Source: Vicinamibacteria bacterium
Lineage (GTDB): Bacteria; Acidobacteriota; Vicinamibacteria; Fen-336
NCBI GenBank assembly: GCA_016934575.1
Contig: JAFGSN010000223.1
Coordinates: forward strand, 1-45,139
Reading direction: 5' to 3'
DNA length: 45,139 bases
Part shown: in pieces, positions 17,399-25,957 of the stretch
How the letters are laid out: each line of letters starts with the position of its first letter
Position numbering within the stretch: the first letter of the stretch is position 1
Notes under the pieces: model-generated
Told to the model about the DNA's origin: nothing
Database searches by the model: none
The model's input: only the letters and a program-made list of their open reading frames with translations
Position numbers and translations under genes: made by a program

Positions 17399-18220
17399 AT
17401 GATCGCTCTGCTTCGCTGGCTGAATTACTGCCTGCCTTTGCTCTATGCCTTGACTGTCGCGGCTTACGCGGTGGATTTCGTCCGCGGCGATCCTCGCGCG
17501 GCGCGCATCGCTCGTCGTCTCATGGAAATCGTTCTGGTCTCGCACGCCGTCTATCTGGCCTTCCGGACGTTCGCCTTCGGTCACGTCCCCCTCGCACGGG
17601 CGATGGAGGTGCTGACCAGCGTGGCGTTCGCCGTCGCAGTCGTGTATGTGATCGTCGAGCGCCGAACTCGAGAGCGCCGCACCGGCGTCTTTCTCGTCTC
17701 CGTATCATTTCTCACTCAGGCCGTCTCCTCGGTTTTCATACGCTCGTCGGGAGAGTTCCCGGCCGTTCTCAACAGCCCTCTCTTCGCGGCGCACACCGCC
17801 TCGGCCGTCATCGGCTACGCCGCCTTCGCCGTCTCGGCGGTGTACGGCGCCCTTTTTCTGCTTCTCTATCACGAGCTGAAGCTGCGCCGCTTCGGCCTTT
17901 TCTTCGACCGCCTGCCGCCGCTCGCCACGCTGAGTCGCATGTGCCTGCGAGCCATTATCGTCGGACTGTCCGCGCTGGCGGTGACGATCATTTGCGGATC
18001 CGCATGGGCATGGAACAAGTTTCCCGGCTTCTCCCATGACCCGAAATTCCTGCTCACCGTTGTCGTTTGGATCGTGTATATGATCGCCGCATGGCTCCAC
18101 TATGACCGTCACATCGGCGATCGCCGCGTCATTTCGCTCTCCCTCGTGGGCTTCTTTTTACTCGTCTTCTCGGCGATCCTGTCGCGGCTGGCGTTTCCAA
18201 CCTTTCACATCTTCACCTGA
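17399..18220 (+). CDS. HemX/CcsA-like cytochrome c assembly membrane protein
   Basis: The 273-residue protein has about eight hydrophobic segments and belongs to the cytochrome c assembly superfamily (CcmC/CcsA/HemX). Conserved His residues appear in FAFGHVPLARAMEVLTS and LFAAHTASAVIGYAAFA. The expected WWD heme-handling motif is degenerate: GSAWAWNKFPGFSHDPKF, with Asn where Asp is usual. Position directly before hemA, with 7 bases between stop and start, fits HemX, which in Bacillus influences the amount of glutamyl-tRNA reductase. Because a full Ccm System I lies next door, a second cytochrome-assembly role is less likely but possible. GGAGGAATTCCTC before the ATG supports the start. Confidence 0.8.
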   Translation: MIALLRWLNYCLPLLYALTVAAYAVDFVRGDPRAARIARRLMEIVLVSHAVYLAFRTFAFGHVPLARAMEVLTSVAFAVAVVYVIVERRTRERRTGVFLVSVSFLTQAVSSVFIRSSGEFPAVLNSPLFAAHTASAVIGYAAFAVSAVYGALFLLLYHELKLRRFGLFFDRLPPLATLSRMCLRAIIVGLSALAVTIICGSAWAWNKFPGFSHDPKFLLTVVVWIVYMIAAWLHYDRHIGDRRVISLSLVGFFLLVFSAILSRLAFPTFHIFT

Positions 18221-18227
18221 GCCGGCG

Positions 18228-19523
18228 ATGCAACTTCTTCTCCTCGGCGCGAATCACCGCACGGCTGACATATCCGAACGCGAGCTTCTGTCTTTCACCG
18301 CAGAATCCGCCGCAACGACCCTGGCGAATCTTCTACGCGAGGCCGGCGTCATCGAAGCGTTGCTTATCTCCACATGCAATCGCGTGGAATTCTATACGGT
18401 GACGGAAGATACGCGATCCGCCGAAGACGCCATACGGCGTGTCATCCGCGACTCCAAGGGCCGCGACGTGCTTTCGGATAAGCTCGGCCAATACCGCTTG
18501 TGCGGCCGGGAGGCCGTGCGTCATCTCTGCCGCGTCGCGTCCGGCCTGGACTCGATGATGCTTGGCGAAAAGCAAATCCTCGGACAGGTCAAGGAGGCCG
18601 TCTCTCTCGCTCGTCATGCGGGATCCATCGGTCCGCGACTTGAGCGCATCACTTCCGCCGCCGCGCGCGCCGCAAAGCGCGTTCATGAAGAAACCGGGAT
18701 CGGCGCCGGCGCCGTCTCCGTCGCGTCGGCCGCGGTCGCGCTCGCCGTCAAAGTCGTCGGCGACCTGACTGATCGCCGCGTGCTCGTTCTCGGAGCGGGC
18801 GAGACGGGCCGGCTCGTCGCTAAACATTTCACCAAACGTTCTCCCGCGGCTCTTGTCATCGCAAGTCGGTCCCTATCGCGTGCGGAAGCCGCGGCCGGAG
18901 AGTTCCGTTGCCGGGCGATATCGTTGACGGACGCCGATCGTGTCTTGCGTGAGGTCGACGTGGTCGTGTCGGCCACGAGCGCCTCCGAGTACTTGATCTC
19001 GGCCGATACGGTGCGCCGCTTGATGTCCGCGCGGGAGAATCGGCCGCTCATCATCATCGACATCGCCGTTCCACGCGACGTCGATCCCGGGGCGGGGCGG
19101 CTCGAAAACGTCTTTCTTCACGATATCGATGCTCTGCAGAGCTTCGTCGAGAAGAGCCGGGATCGTCGCCGTCGTGAGATACCCAGGGCGGAATCGATCA
19201 TCGATGAAGAAACGGACCGACTAATGACCTGGTTCCGGGAGTTGAGCGCCGTGCCGGTCATACGCCAGCTCCGCGAGCATTTCGAGCGTATTCGTGAACA
19301 TGAGGTCGCGAAGAGCCTCAAGCATTTCCCCTCCGGCGAGAGACGACAAGTCGAAAACCTCACGCGCTCTCTGATCAACAAATTGCTTCACTCGCCGACG
19401 ACGCGGCTCAAGGCCATCGAATCCGGCGGAGAAGCGGACATGCAGAGAATCACAGCCGTGCGTGATCTGTTCGGACTGGATGAGGCAGCATGCGGACGAG
19501 ATGGATCGGACGATGAAGAATGA
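18228..19523 (+). CDS. hemA: Glutamyl-tRNA reductase
   Basis: The 431-residue enzyme reduces glutamyl-tRNA(Glu) to glutamate-1-semialdehyde, the first committed step of C5 heme synthesis in the cytoplasm. The N-terminus GANHRTADISERELLSF, the catalytic Cys in ISTCNRVEFY (C50), GLDSMMLGEKQILGQVKEA, the NADPH-binding VLVLGAGETGRLVAKHF and the C-terminal dimerisation helices are all present. The ATG at 18228 is chosen to match the family N-terminus; the open frame upstream is shadow of the hemX-like gene. There is no strong Shine-Dalgarno, so coupling to the preceding gene is likely. No hemB/C/D/L genes follow in this window. Confidence 0.96.
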   Translation: MQLLLLGANHRTADISERELLSFTAESAATTLANLLREAGVIEALLISTCNRVEFYTVTEDTRSAEDAIRRVIRDSKGRDVLSDKLGQYRLCGREAVRHLCRVASGLDSMMLGEKQILGQVKEAVSLARHAGSIGPRLERITSAAARAAKRVHEETGIGAGAVSVASAAVALAVKVVGDLTDRRVLVLGAGETGRLVAKHFTKRSPAALVIASRSLSRAEAAAGEFRCRAISLTDADRVLREVDVVVSATSASEYLISADTVRRLMSARENRPLIIIDIAVPRDVDPGAGRLENVFLHDIDALQSFVEKSRDRRRREIPRAESIIDEETDRLMTWFRELSAVPVIRQLREHFERIREHEVAKSLKHFPSGERRQVENLTRSLINKLLHSPTTRLKAIESGGEADMQRITAVRDLFGLDEAACGRDGSDDEE

Positions 19524-19635
19524 TACGTCTCGATCCCGCAGTCTCGTCCCGGCGCCGTCCCGTTCATCGTTCAACCGCGAGGATCATGCATCCAATCCAT
19601 TCGGACTCGTTGTTGATCCCCGCCATACCGGATGA
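19513..19635 (+). CDS. Possible 40-codon linker ORF overlapping hemA
   Basis: An ATG inside the last codons of hemA opens a 40-codon frame (MKNDTSRSRSLVPAPS..., ending VVDPRHTG). Its stop overlaps the ATG of the next gene as ATGA. The peptide is polar, with Ser/Arg/Pro in the first half and no hydrophobic segment, and resembles no family I know. It could be a coupling ORF that carries ribosomes from hemA to the downstream gene, or a chance frame. Only its neat junctions argue for it. Confidence 0.25.
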   Translation: MKNDTSRSRSLVPAPSRSSFNREDHASNPFGLVVDPRHTG

Positions 19636-20366
19636 AAACCGCGCCGACTTGTTCCGGCGTGGCGCCCTTTGATCGGCGAGTCTACGCGGACGCAACCAGC
19701 GCCGGTCTTTCAACGCTCATTCCATTGCCGCTGGTCGATCTCCTCATCGAGTCGGTCTTCCGACGCCGCATGCCCCGAGCGATCTGTCGCGCACGCGGCT
19801 TCGAAGCGGATCCGGCGGCTTTGAGAGCGCTGGGGCGACAGAAGCCCTGGTTCACGACCCGAAGCTGCCTGCTTTTCCCGATCGCTTTCGTGATCTACAT
19901 CGTGAAGCGTTTGTCACGCAAGATCTTCTATGTCCTCACCATACATGAGGCGGCCAAGTCGCTCAGCTCTTACTGGCATCGAGCCTATCTCATCGACCAC
20001 CTCGTGCGCGCCGGCCATCTGGCCTCGGCGCGGAATATCGACGTCGTCCTGTATTCCTTTGATCGAACGCTGGCCTTGGCGAACACAGCCTCTCTTGGTC
20101 GTATCGATCGCCAGATCATCTACTGCGCCCGACATGCCTTACGGCCGTTACGGAGGATCTTTCGACGCGGAACTGACATAACGCCGCCGACGGCGTTTCT
20201 CGGCGACCACTGGAACACGATTGCCAGTCATCTGGCCAAGGTCGCCGAACAGTACGATCAGATCTACTCGGCGACTGTCGTGTCATCAACGGGAGCGACG
20301 CCGGCGGTGAATGAACCGCCGTTGGAGCGACCCTCCGACTCCGACTGTCGCGAGAACGAATGCTGA
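19632..20366 (+). CDS. Unrecognised protein with amphipathic/hydrophobic helices
   Basis: I do not recognise this 244-residue protein. Two hydrophobic stretches (about 24-42, AGLSTLIPLPLVDLLIESV, and about 79-95, LLFPIAFVIYIVKRLS) suggest membrane contact. A helical segment follows with HEAAKSLSSYWHRAYLIDHL, which could be a small domain with conserved aromatic and His residues. Basic patches (RRRMPRAICRARG, RRIFRRG) flank the hydrophobic parts. It has no enzyme motif. It sits after hemA on the same strand, joined by overlapping stop/start signals, so it may be the last gene of that unit. Start is uncertain because no ribosome site precedes the ATG. Confidence 0.55.
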   Translation: MKTAPTCSGVAPFDRRVYADATSAGLSTLIPLPLVDLLIESVFRRRMPRAICRARGFEADPAALRALGRQKPWFTTRSCLLFPIAFVIYIVKRLSRKIFYVLTIHEAAKSLSSYWHRAYLIDHLVRAGHLASARNIDVVLYSFDRTLALANTASLGRIDRQIIYCARHALRPLRRIFRRGTDITPPTAFLGDHWNTIASHLAKVAEQYDQIYSATVVSSTGATPAVNEPPLERPSDSDCRENEC

Positions 20367-20520
20367 TCCGATGTTTTTACGTGCAAATCCGCAATGACGG
20401 CAGCTCGTTCAACTTCTGACTCCTGCTCACATCATGCCGGCGCTCTGGCCCGGTGCGCCTGCTCGTTTCGTGACTCCACTCACACGAGGGCGCCTGCCGT
20501 ACGCATTAATGAAGCGGATC

Positions 20521-21189
20521 TCATCGATGACGCACAACGCCGATCCGACGACATCGCGCGGCCAAAGGACAGCGCGAGCATCGCGGTGAAGTCGGATGAC
20601 AGACGTTCTGTCCGAACGTCACCAGAAGATCGTTGATCTCGATCCAGTATCGGCGCGATAGAACGACAGCGAGCATGCGCTCCGTCTTTTCGGGCGCGCG
20701 GGTCGCGACCAAGCCCAATCGATTGGCGATACGATGGACATGCGTGTCGACGCAGATGGCGGGAATTCCGAATCCAAGGCCCAGCACGAGGTTGGCGGTC
20801 TTGCGACCCACGCCGGGCAGCCTCAGCAGGGCGTCCTGATCGGCGGGCACGCGCCCGTCATGACGACGCTGCAATTCCAGGGCGATCGCACGGATCTGCC
20901 TGGCTTTCGTGTTGTAAAAACCCGCGGGATATATCAGGCGAGCGATTCCGGTCTCGGCAAGCTCGGCGATTGCGCCCGGCGTCCCGGCCATGCTGAACAG
21001 GCGCGCGCTGGCCAGCGCCGTGACGGCGTCCTGCGTGCGTAACGAGATGACGCAGGCGACGAGCAGCCGAAAAGGATCTCGCGCACGTTCCACTGCGGCG
21101 AGCGTCGTCGGATGAACGCTGGCGCGGAATTTCCGAAGGCGCGCAATCAACCAGACGACGTCACGCGACGTCCATCGAGCGGCATTCAT
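20521..21189 (-). CDS. nth: Endonuclease III (DNA glycosylase/AP lyase)
   Basis: The 222-residue protein repairs oxidised pyrimidines. The helix-hairpin-helix LPGVGRKTAN contains catalytic K130 and CVDTHVHRIANRLG contains catalytic D148. The C-terminal [4Fe-4S] ligands are spaced C-X6-C-X2-C-X5-C (CHPTSPRCSRCPLAARC), exactly as in Nth. The loop usually reading LSAQATD is VISLRTQD here. The ATG at 21189 fits the family length; the frame extends 25 codons upstream with a basic stretch, and no ribosome site decides between them. The gene stands alone, divergent from the GH43 gene. Confidence 0.93.
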   Translation of the reverse strand: MNAARWTSRDVVWLIARLRKFRASVHPTTLAAVERARDPFRLLVACVISLRTQDAVTALASARLFSMAGTPGAIAELAETGIARLIYPAGFYNTKARQIRAIALELQRRHDGRVPADQDALLRLPGVGRKTANLVLGLGFGIPAICVDTHVHRIANRLGLVATRAPEKTERMLAVVLSRRYWIEINDLLVTFGQNVCHPTSPRCSRCPLAARCRRIGVVRHR

Positions 21190-21459
21190 TCGTTTGGCGC
21201 GCCGCGACGCGGATCTACTCCTCCGGACCTTCGATGCGCCGAGCGAGGATCGCCGCAAAAACACGCTCCCTGCCGCCGGAAACCGCTATCGCCAATTTTC
21301 AAGGCGCTTCATCCGGCCGAAGCGAGTATGTTATCGCGCCGATTGGAGGTCAACTGGATGGCGCCAGGCTCGCCCCTGATTCTGGAGAACCCCCGCCTGC
21401 TCCCCCTTCCCCTTTTTGTGCGATGATCATCCGATGGGAAAGATACCGAGGAGGCAGTC

Positions 21460-23190
21460 ATGATCGCGAGAATCATTCTGATCCTGGCGGTAACGATGTC
21501 TCCCGTTGCTCGCCCTGGATGGACCCAGTCCGCCGAGTCGAGCAACGCGGAGTTCGAATGGTTCGAATACGAGGGACGCGACATCGTGGAGGAAACGATG
21601 CCGGTCGATTCGTATCGCAACCCGGTCCTCGCCGGTTTCTACCCGGATCCGAGCGTATGCCGCGTGGGCGAGGATTACTATCTCGTCACGTCCTCGTTCT
21701 CATATTTCCCCGGCGTTCCGTTGTTTCATAGCCGCGATCTCGTGCGCTGGACGCAACTCGGCCATGTTCTGTCACGGCCCTCGCAGCTCAAGCTCGACGG
21801 CCTTCAAGTATCGGAAGGCGTCTTCGCCCCGTCGATCCGTCACAACGCCGGGACGTTCTACATGATCACGACCCTGGTGGGAGGCGGCGGCAACTTCTTC
21901 GTGACGGCGTCCGATCCGGCCGGACCTTGGTCCGATCCCGTCTGGCTGCCCGAGATCGACGGGATCGATCCCTCGTTCTTCTTCGACGACGACGGCCGGG
22001 CCTACGTCGTCAACAACGGTCTTCCTCCGGAAGGACGCGTGCTCTACGAAGGCCATCGCGCGATCTGGATCCAGGAATTCGACCTAAAAACGCAACGGCT
22101 CATCGGACCGCGCGAGATCATCGTGAACGGCGGCGTTGATATCACGAAACGCCCCGTCTGGATCGAGGGCCCCCACATCTTCAAGAAAGCAGGGTGGTAC
22201 GTGCTCATCGCCGCCGAGGGCGGAACCGCCGAGGATCATTCCGAGGTCGTCTTTCGTAGTCGCGGCGTACGCGGCCCATATGTGCCATGGGACAAGAATC
22301 CGATTTTGACACAACGGACTCTCGATCCGAACCGGCCCAATCCCGTGACCTCCACCGGGCACGCCGACTTCGTCGAGACTCCCGACGGCTCATGGTGGGC
22401 CGTATTCCTCGGCTGCCGGCCATACGAGGGCCGGCTCTACAACACCGGACGCGAGACGTTCATGTTGCCGGTGACCTGGGCGGATGACTGGCCGGCGATT
22501 ATTGCGCCGAACACGCCGGTTCCGACGACAGGCGCCGCGCCGAAGCTTCCACCCATGCCTCGGCCGGAAGTTCCGCTCAACGGCAGCTTCACATGGCGCG
22601 ACGATTTCGATCGACCGTCGCTGGCGCCTCTCTGGAATTTTCTCCGTGCGCCCGGCGATATCTGGCTCAGCCTAACTCAAAAACCCGGAACTCTCGTGAT
22701 ACGTCCAGGCGCCACGACATTGAGCAGTCGTGGAAATCCGTCGTTCATCGGACGTCGCCAGCAACACGCGCGTTTTTCGGCCACGGCCGCTCTGCGACTG
22801 CGGCTCGCGCCCGGCCATTCCGCCGGACTCGTCGCTTTTCAAAACGAGACGCACCATTTCTACCTCGGCGTACGGTCGGTCGGCGGCGGCGCGGAAGTGT
22901 TCCTCGAGCGCGTGGCCGACTCCGATCAAAACGCCGCTCCACAAACGATCGCGCGGCTGCCCATCGCCGGCCCGCCGTCTGAGACGGCGCTCCTCCGGAT
23001 CGAGGGCCAAGGGCGCATCTACGACTTCTCCTATGCGACACGGCCGGACGATTGGATCTCGATCAAGAAGAGTGAAGACGGCTCGATCCTGAGCACTGCC
23101 GTCGCCGGCGGATTCGTGGGCGCATACATCGGCTTGCACGCACGGATCGATCCCCAGCCTGACGCAAGTCGCGAGTATCCAGACCAATAA
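21460..23190 (+). CDS. Secreted glycoside hydrolase family 43 enzyme
   Basis: The 576-residue protein has a signal peptide of about 23 residues and a five-bladed beta-propeller GH43 domain. The three catalytic acids are visible: base D63 in FYPDPSV, pKa modulator D170 in DGIDPSFFF and acid E236 in WIEGPHI. From about residue 350 a beta-sandwich domain follows (LNGSFTWRDDFDRPSLAPLWN, HARFSATAALRLR, GFVGAYIGLHA), as in GH43 beta-xylosidases and arabinofuranosidases. Likely activity is removal of xylose or arabinose from plant polymers; the exact sugar is not readable. GAGGAGG before the ATG supports the start. No transporter or sugar regulator lies next to it. Confidence 0.9.
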   Translation: MIARIILILAVTMSPVARPGWTQSAESSNAEFEWFEYEGRDIVEETMPVDSYRNPVLAGFYPDPSVCRVGEDYYLVTSSFSYFPGVPLFHSRDLVRWTQLGHVLSRPSQLKLDGLQVSEGVFAPSIRHNAGTFYMITTLVGGGGNFFVTASDPAGPWSDPVWLPEIDGIDPSFFFDDDGRAYVVNNGLPPEGRVLYEGHRAIWIQEFDLKTQRLIGPREIIVNGGVDITKRPVWIEGPHIFKKAGWYVLIAAEGGTAEDHSEVVFRSRGVRGPYVPWDKNPILTQRTLDPNRPNPVTSTGHADFVETPDGSWWAVFLGCRPYEGRLYNTGRETFMLPVTWADDWPAIIAPNTPVPTTGAAPKLPPMPRPEVPLNGSFTWRDDFDRPSLAPLWNFLRAPGDIWLSLTQKPGTLVIRPGATTLSSRGNPSFIGRRQQHARFSATAALRLRLAPGHSAGLVAFQNETHHFYLGVRSVGGGAEVFLERVADSDQNAAPQTIARLPIAGPPSETALLRIEGQGRIYDFSYATRPDDWISIKKSEDGSILSTAVAGGFVGAYIGLHARIDPQPDASREYPDQ

Positions 23191-23202
23191 CGCATCCCAA
23201 TC

Positions 23203-23225
23203 AGCCGCTCGCTCCACGGGCGGCT
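23203..23225 (+). terminator. Short hairpin after the GH43 gene
   Basis: AGCCGC at 23203-23208 and GCGGCT at 23220-23225 form a 6-base-pair stem 12 bases after the GH43 stop. There is no T-run after it, so it is at best a weak or Rho-assisted terminator. Confidence 0.25.
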
Positions 23226-23243
23226 CGCACCAATAATCCGGGG

Positions 23244-23249
23244 TATACT
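23244..23249 (+). promoter_or_regulatory. Putative -10 of typA
   Basis: TATACT lies 84 bases before the typA ATG, in the same GGGKTATACT-type context as the -10 before the small cytochrome gene at 16865. The -35 position is not recognisable. Confidence 0.35.
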
Positions 23250-23332
23250 GATCTTCCTTTTGCCCGCCCGTTTCAGGGCCTCCTCACGGCCGTCATTCAT
23301 CGGGCCGCTCAAGAAGACGAAAGCAGGCCAAC

Positions 23333-25138
23333 ATGTCCTTACGCAACGTCGCCATCATCGCTCACGTCGACCACGGCAAGACGACGCTTGTCGACGCGAT
23401 GCTCAGACAAAGCGGCGTGTTCCGCGAGAACCAGGAAGTCCGGGAGCGCATCATGGATTCGAACGACATCGAACGCGAGCGCGGCATCACGATCCTGGCC
23501 AAAAACACCTCGGTGCGCCATAACGAGACCAAGATCAACATCGTCGACACGCCGGGTCACGCCGACTTCGGAGGAGAAGTCGAGCGCGCGCTCAAGATGG
23601 TTGACGGCGTCATGCTGCTGGTTGACGCTTCCGAAGGGCCGCTCCCGCAAACACGTTACGTTCTACGCAAGGCGCTCGAACAGCAGCTTCCGGCCGTTCT
23701 GGTGATCAACAAGATCGACCGGGCCGACGCCCGCCCCCAGGAGGTCCTGAACGAGGTCTATGATCTCTTCATTGATCTGGATGCGACCGAAGAACAGCTC
23801 GAGTTCCCGGTGCTCTACGCCAACGCCAAGGCCGGCACGGCGCGTTCAACGCCGAACGGAGCCGACGAAGATCTGCGTCCGCTCTTCGAAGCCCTGATCG
23901 CGCACATCCCTGCTCCACCATACGAGCCAGCGGCGCCTCTACAGCTCCTCATCGCCAACCTCGATTACAACGACTACATCGGCCGCCTGGCCATCGGCCG
24001 CGTCTTTTCCGGAACCGCTCGCCTGGGAGACACGGTCGCGCTCGCCCGGCGTGACGGCACGATCGAGACGAACCGTGTGACGCAACTCTTCGCCTTCGAG
24101 GGACTGACCCGCGTAGCAATCGAGGAGGCGCCCTGCGGCGAGATCGTCGCCCTGGCCGGTTTCCCAGGCATTTCGATCGGCGACACGGTGACCTCCGCCG
24201 AGACGCCCGCGCCGCTGCCTCCGCTGCACATCGACGAACCGACGATCTCGATGCTGCTGGGCGTCAATACCTCGCCTTTCGCCGGACGCGATGGGCGCTG
24301 GCTGACCTCGCGCAACCTCAGGGACCGCCTCGACAAGGAGCTGCTCACCAACGTCTCGATCCAGGTCCAGTCCACGGATTCGGCCGATGCGTTCAAGGTG
24401 CTCGGACGCGGCGAACTGCAACTGGCGGTATTAATCGAGACCATGCGGCGCGAGGGCTTCGAGCTTTCCATATCCAATCCCGAGGTGGTCACGCACGAAA
24501 CGAACGGGGCGCTCCAGGAACCGCTGGAGCTTCTCATCATTGACTTGCCTGAAGCCTTCATGGGCGTCGTTCTCGAGAAAATGGCTCTTCGGCGTGGCAA
24601 GCTCGTCAAGATGGTTAACCACGGGACCGGCCGTCTCAGGCTCGATTTCCACGTCACGACGCGCGGGCTGATCGGCGTGCGCACCGAGTTGCTGACCGAC
24701 ACGCGCGGCACGGCGGTCATGAACAGCCTTATCGAAGGATTCGTGGAGTGGCAAGGCGAGATTCAGCGCCGTCCGACGGGCGTGTTGGTGGCGGATCGCG
24801 CCGGCGAAGCGACGGCATATGCGCTCAGCCATCTCGAGGATCGAGGCGAGCTGTTCATCGGCCCGGGAACCGCCGTTTATGAGGGAATGATCGTGGGCGA
24901 AAACGCCCGGACTGACGACATGGACGTCAACGTCACGCGACAGAAGAAGCTCACTAACATGCGCGCATCGACGGCCGACGAGGCGATTCGTCTCGCGCCA
25001 TGCCGGGTTTTGAACCTCGAGCAAGCGCTCGAGTTCATCAACAACGATGAGCTGGTCGAGGTGACACCGGCGGCCATCCGGCTCCGCAAACGCGTCATCG
25101 CCGCCAATCAGCGCCCCAAACACAGAAGCGCGGTATAG
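23333..25138 (+). CDS. typA: Ribosome-associated GTPase TypA/BipA
   Basis: The 601-residue translational GTPase has the G motifs in order: [10 protein letters not shown] (G1), RERGITI (G2), [14 protein letters not shown] (G3), [10 protein letters not shown] (G4) and a late G5. The beta-barrel and EF-G-like domains III and V follow, and the C-terminal region specific for BipA contains [19 protein letters not shown] and [14 protein letters not shown]. It binds the 70S ribosome and supports ribosome assembly and growth under stress. Length and motif order are normal. It is flanked by its own promoter-like element and a hairpin after the stop. Confidence 0.97.
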   Translation: MSLRNVAIIAHVDHGKTTLVDAMLRQSGVFRENQEVRERIMDSNDIERERGITILAKNTSVRHNETKINIVDTPGHADFGGEVERALKMVDGVMLLVDASEGPLPQTRYVLRKALEQQLPAVLVINKIDRADARPQEVLNEVYDLFIDLDATEEQLEFPVLYANAKAGTARSTPNGADEDLRPLFEALIAHIPAPPYEPAAPLQLLIANLDYNDYIGRLAIGRVFSGTARLGDTVALARRDGTIETNRVTQLFAFEGLTRVAIEEAPCGEIVALAGFPGISIGDTVTSAETPAPLPPLHIDEPTISMLLGVNTSPFAGRDGRWLTSRNLRDRLDKELLTNVSIQVQSTDSADAFKVLGRGELQLAVLIETMRREGFELSISNPEVVTHETNGALQEPLELLIIDLPEAFMGVVLEKMALRRGKLVKMVNHGTGRLRLDFHVTTRGLIGVRTELLTDTRGTAVMNSLIEGFVEWQGEIQRRPTGVLVADRAGEATAYALSHLEDRGELFIGPGTAVYEGMIVGENARTDDMDVNVTRQKKLTNMRASTADEAIRLAPCRVLNLEQALEFINNDELVEVTPAAIRLRKRVIAANQRPKHRSAV

Positions 25139-25156
25139 GCGGCAGGCGGCCGACGA

Positions 25157-25182
25157 GTCGAGCGCGGATTCGCGGCCTCGAC
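25157..25182 (+). terminator. Hairpin after typA
   Basis: GTCGAG (25157-25162) pairs with CTCGAC (25177-25182), and CGCG with CGCG around a GATT loop; two bases bulge between the stems. It begins 18 bases after the typA stop. There is no T-tract, so intrinsic termination is doubtful. Confidence 0.35.
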
Positions 25183-25264
25183 CACCGGCGCTCCGCCAAG
25201 AGACGTATATTCAACGACATCCGACGACACTTCCGCTCGATTACGATTTTCGCTTTGGCCTGCA

Positions 25265-25290
25265 GGAACCATAGCCTTGTATTTCAGTCC
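25265..25290 (+). promoter_or_regulatory. ECF-type promoter of the sigma gene (probable autoregulation)
   Basis: GGAAC at 25265-25269, 17 bases, then GTCC at 25287-25290. GGAAC is the classic -35 of ECF sigma factors and GTC a common -10 core. A start about 7 bases downstream would lie just before the ribosome site GGAGGAGG at 25299-25306. The same GGAAC-17-GTC arrangement occurs at 27199-27223. Confidence 0.6.
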
Positions 25291-25312
25291 AATCAATTGG
25301 AGGAGGATCGAC

Positions 25313-25957
25313 GTGAGACGCGCGCTGGTCTGCTGTATGCTCATGGCCGTGATGGCGACCGCCGTATATCCGTCCATGGAGCACGATGACGCCCTCGATG
25401 TCGACCATGCCCGCCAGGGCGATGAAACGGCCTTCGAGGCCCTCGTCGTTCGACACGAGAGTCACGTCTATCGTCTCGCGCGAAGGATGCTCGGCGATCC
25501 GGACGAGGCCCTGGATGCGACGCAAGAGACCTTTCTGCGCGTCTTCCGCGGCATCGGGAGCTTCCGTGGCGACGCCCGATTCCGTACATGGGTCATCGGC
25601 ATTGCGCTCAACGTCTGCCGCAGTCGTCTCACGAGCGCGGCGCGACGCGAGCGGTTGAAAAGCGTTTGCCTCGAACACGAGAACCCGGAAACAGGCGAGC
25701 GCCGCGATTATCCGATTCCTGATCCAAGTCCTGATCCGGAAGCCATGGCGATGGGCGAAGAGTTGCGCATCGCGCTCGATCGCGCGCTCGCGAGCCTTTC
25801 TGTCGAGCATCGAACGATCCTGCTCCTGCGCGAGATGCAGGATCTGGACTACGAAAATCTGGCGCGCGCCCTGGCCTGCCCGGTCGGCACCGTGAAGTCG
25901 CGTCTTTGCCGGGCTCGGGAGGCCTTGCGGAAAGCGATGGAGGAGATCTGGCCGTGA
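25313..25957 (+). CDS. ECF RNA polymerase sigma factor (sigma-24 type)
   Basis: Region 2 is clear (GDETAFEALVVRHESHVYRLARR, EALDATQETFLRVFRG, FRTWVIGIALNVCRS), as is region 4 (LSVEHRTILLLREMQDLDYENLA, then CPVGTVKSRLCRAREALRKAM). It should redirect RNA polymerase to GGAAC-type promoters, held off by the anti-sigma factor encoded next. Start choice is unusual: GGAGGAGG lies 6 bases before a GTG at 25313, giving 214 residues with a hydrophobic leader (RRALVCCMLMAVMATAV). The ATG at 25376 would give a conventional 193-residue factor but has no ribosome site. The stop shares GTGA with the next gene, indicating coupled translation. Confidence 0.9.
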   Translation: MRRALVCCMLMAVMATAVYPSMEHDDALDVDHARQGDETAFEALVVRHESHVYRLARRMLGDPDEALDATQETFLRVFRGIGSFRGDARFRTWVIGIALNVCRSRLTSAARRERLKSVCLEHENPETGERRDYPIPDPSPDPEAMAMGEELRIALDRALASLSVEHRTILLLREMQDLDYENLARALACPVGTVKSRLCRAREALRKAMEEIWP

